NCBI GenBank assembly: GCA_001839685.1
Contig: MLAK01000660.1
Span: forward strand, 175,434 to 192,343
DNA from: Tritrichomonas foetus
Taxonomy: Eukaryota > Parabasalia > Tritrichomonadida > Tritrichomonadidae
Direction: 5' to 3'
Length of the DNA: 16,910 nucleotides
Shown: piece after piece, positions 16,261-16,910 of the stretch
How the letters are laid out: each line of letters begins with the position of its first letter
Position numbering within the stretch: position 1 is the stretch's first letter
Notes under the pieces: generated by a model
The model's database searches: none
Told to the model about the DNA's origin: nothing
The model's input: the letters and a program-made list of their open reading frames with translations, nothing else
Position numbers and translations under genes: made by a program

Positions 16261-16610
16261 ATGAGAGCTTTAACTGAAGACCTCAATTGAGTAGAAGTAG
16301 TTGCTCGAAAATTTGTTGAAGCTGTTGGAACAGGAAAAAGTGAAATCTGCAAATCATCTTTTGTTGATAATGCTGTAGTGTTTGGATATCTAAGATGTGA
16401 GCTTGAAAATTGATCAAGATATAATCTTTATGATAATATTGATCATGCAGGTGCTGATCCAAAATATGTTTCACGAGTTGTGTAGTTCACATTGATGGCA
16501 CAGTTGCTATTGCTCGTGTTCTTGAAGATAATTGGAGTGGCCAAAACTTTTCTGATTATTTAATTCTTTTGAAGATGATTGGTAGATCATTATCAAAGAT
16601 TAGAATGAGT
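16261..16610 (+). pseudogene. Decayed NTF2-fold, lumazine-binding-like (SnoaL-like) protein gene
   Basis: Read on the plus strand through damage, this gives a protein-like string. ATG at 16261 starts MRALTEDLN, then an in-frame TGA at 16288-16290. It continues VEVVARKFVEAVGTGKSE, SFVDNAVVFGYL and CELEN, then a second TGA at 16411-16413, then LYDNIDHAGADPKYVSRVV. A frameshift near 16480-16485 leads to HIDGTVAIARVLEDNWSGQ and NFSDYLILLK. Another shift after 16574 gives DDW, a TAG at 16583-16585 where a Lys codon is expected, and IIIKD. The pattern 'helix with GD/GK, F-x-x-x-A-x-x-x-G-Y-L, I-D-x-x-G-x-x-A, DNW-x-G-x-x-F-x-DYL-x-LLK-x-x-x-W-x-I' is that of the putative lumazine-binding NTF2-like family, small proteins found mostly in bacteria. 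At least two stops, two frameshifts and a further stop make it non-functional. A lateral origin is inferred from family distribution. Confidence 0.75.
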
Positions 16611-16739
16611 GCCCAAAATCAGAATAAACAACGTATAAAGATCGCCTTTTGACCCAAGATTGATCTCATTTTTTTATATGATGTGCAGGTAACTTTCACT
16701 AGAATAAATATGCTATTTTTAAGGAATTTCTACCAAGCA

Positions 16740-16770
16740 TTTTCGAAAAAAGCCCTTTTTTATTCGAAAA
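16740..16770. other. AT-rich hairpin
   Basis: Arms TTTTCGAA (16740-16747) and TTCGAAAA (16763-16770) pair. The inner AAAA (16748-16751) pairs with TTTT (16758-16761), with one bulged A at 16762, making a 12-bp stem closed by a GCCCTT loop. It lies downstream of the pseudogene. The remaining DNA to the window end shows no gene. Confidence 0.4.
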
Positions 16771-16910
16771 ATTGAAATTGTAAAAAGTGTTTTTCAGAAA
16801 GCTCCACTAGAGTTTTTTAAAAAATTAATTTATTTTTTATATTCATATTATAAAGCTAATAACATAGTAATATTATTTTAACAATAAAGCGAATTTTCAA
16901 AAATGATGTT

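Noticed and set aside
16283..16474. A 63-codon minus-strand frame rich in His, Gln and Leu
   Set aside because: It is the antisense of the lumazine-binding-like pseudogene, whose plus-strand reading gives a recognisable family.

Overview
The window looks like a piece of an AT-rich protist genome, most likely a parabasalid (Tritrichomonas/Trichomonas type). This rests on gene content rather than a search. There are large intron-free genes separated by AT-rich spacers. One encodes an ankyrin protein with the long helical N-terminus typical of the big trichomonad families. One encodes a 2353-residue BEACH-family protein. One encodes a recognisable DEAH splicing helicase. TAA, TAG and TGA are all used as stops, so the code is standard.

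Layout from left to right. A 17-nt tandem repeat lies at the left edge, followed by a 203-residue low-complexity/coiled-coil orphan gene on the minus strand (69-680). Next is an ankyrin-repeat gene on the minus strand. It is open as 621 codons (1862-3727), and its ankyrin homology continues in other frames down to about 1199. After an ~830-nt spacer with two adjacent palindromes comes the 7-kb BEACH-type gene on the minus strand (4559-11620). A small coiled-coil orphan gene on the plus strand (12146-12697) diverges from the BEACH gene and converges on the next one. That next gene is a Prp16/DHX38-type DEAH helicase on the minus strand (12924-15689). The right end holds spacer DNA with a possible 46-residue membrane ORF, and a decayed copy of an NTF2-fold, lumazine-binding-like protein (16261-16610) whose family is best known from bacteria.

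The genes do not form one pathway: splicing (Prp16), membrane traffic scaffolding (BEACH) and protein-interaction scaffolding (ankyrin) simply sit side by side.

Three points stand out. First, five consecutive ankyrin repeats at the 3' end of the ankyrin gene are each interrupted, always in the hairpin loop just before the T-P-L-H motif, by short AT-rich inserts, while the helices between them stay open. Second, the BEACH protein keeps its PH-like region, the two ends of the BEACH domain and the WD40 end, but the core of the BEACH domain is gone. Third, there is an unannotatable-by-ORF pseudogene at the right end, visible only by reading through stops and frameshifts.
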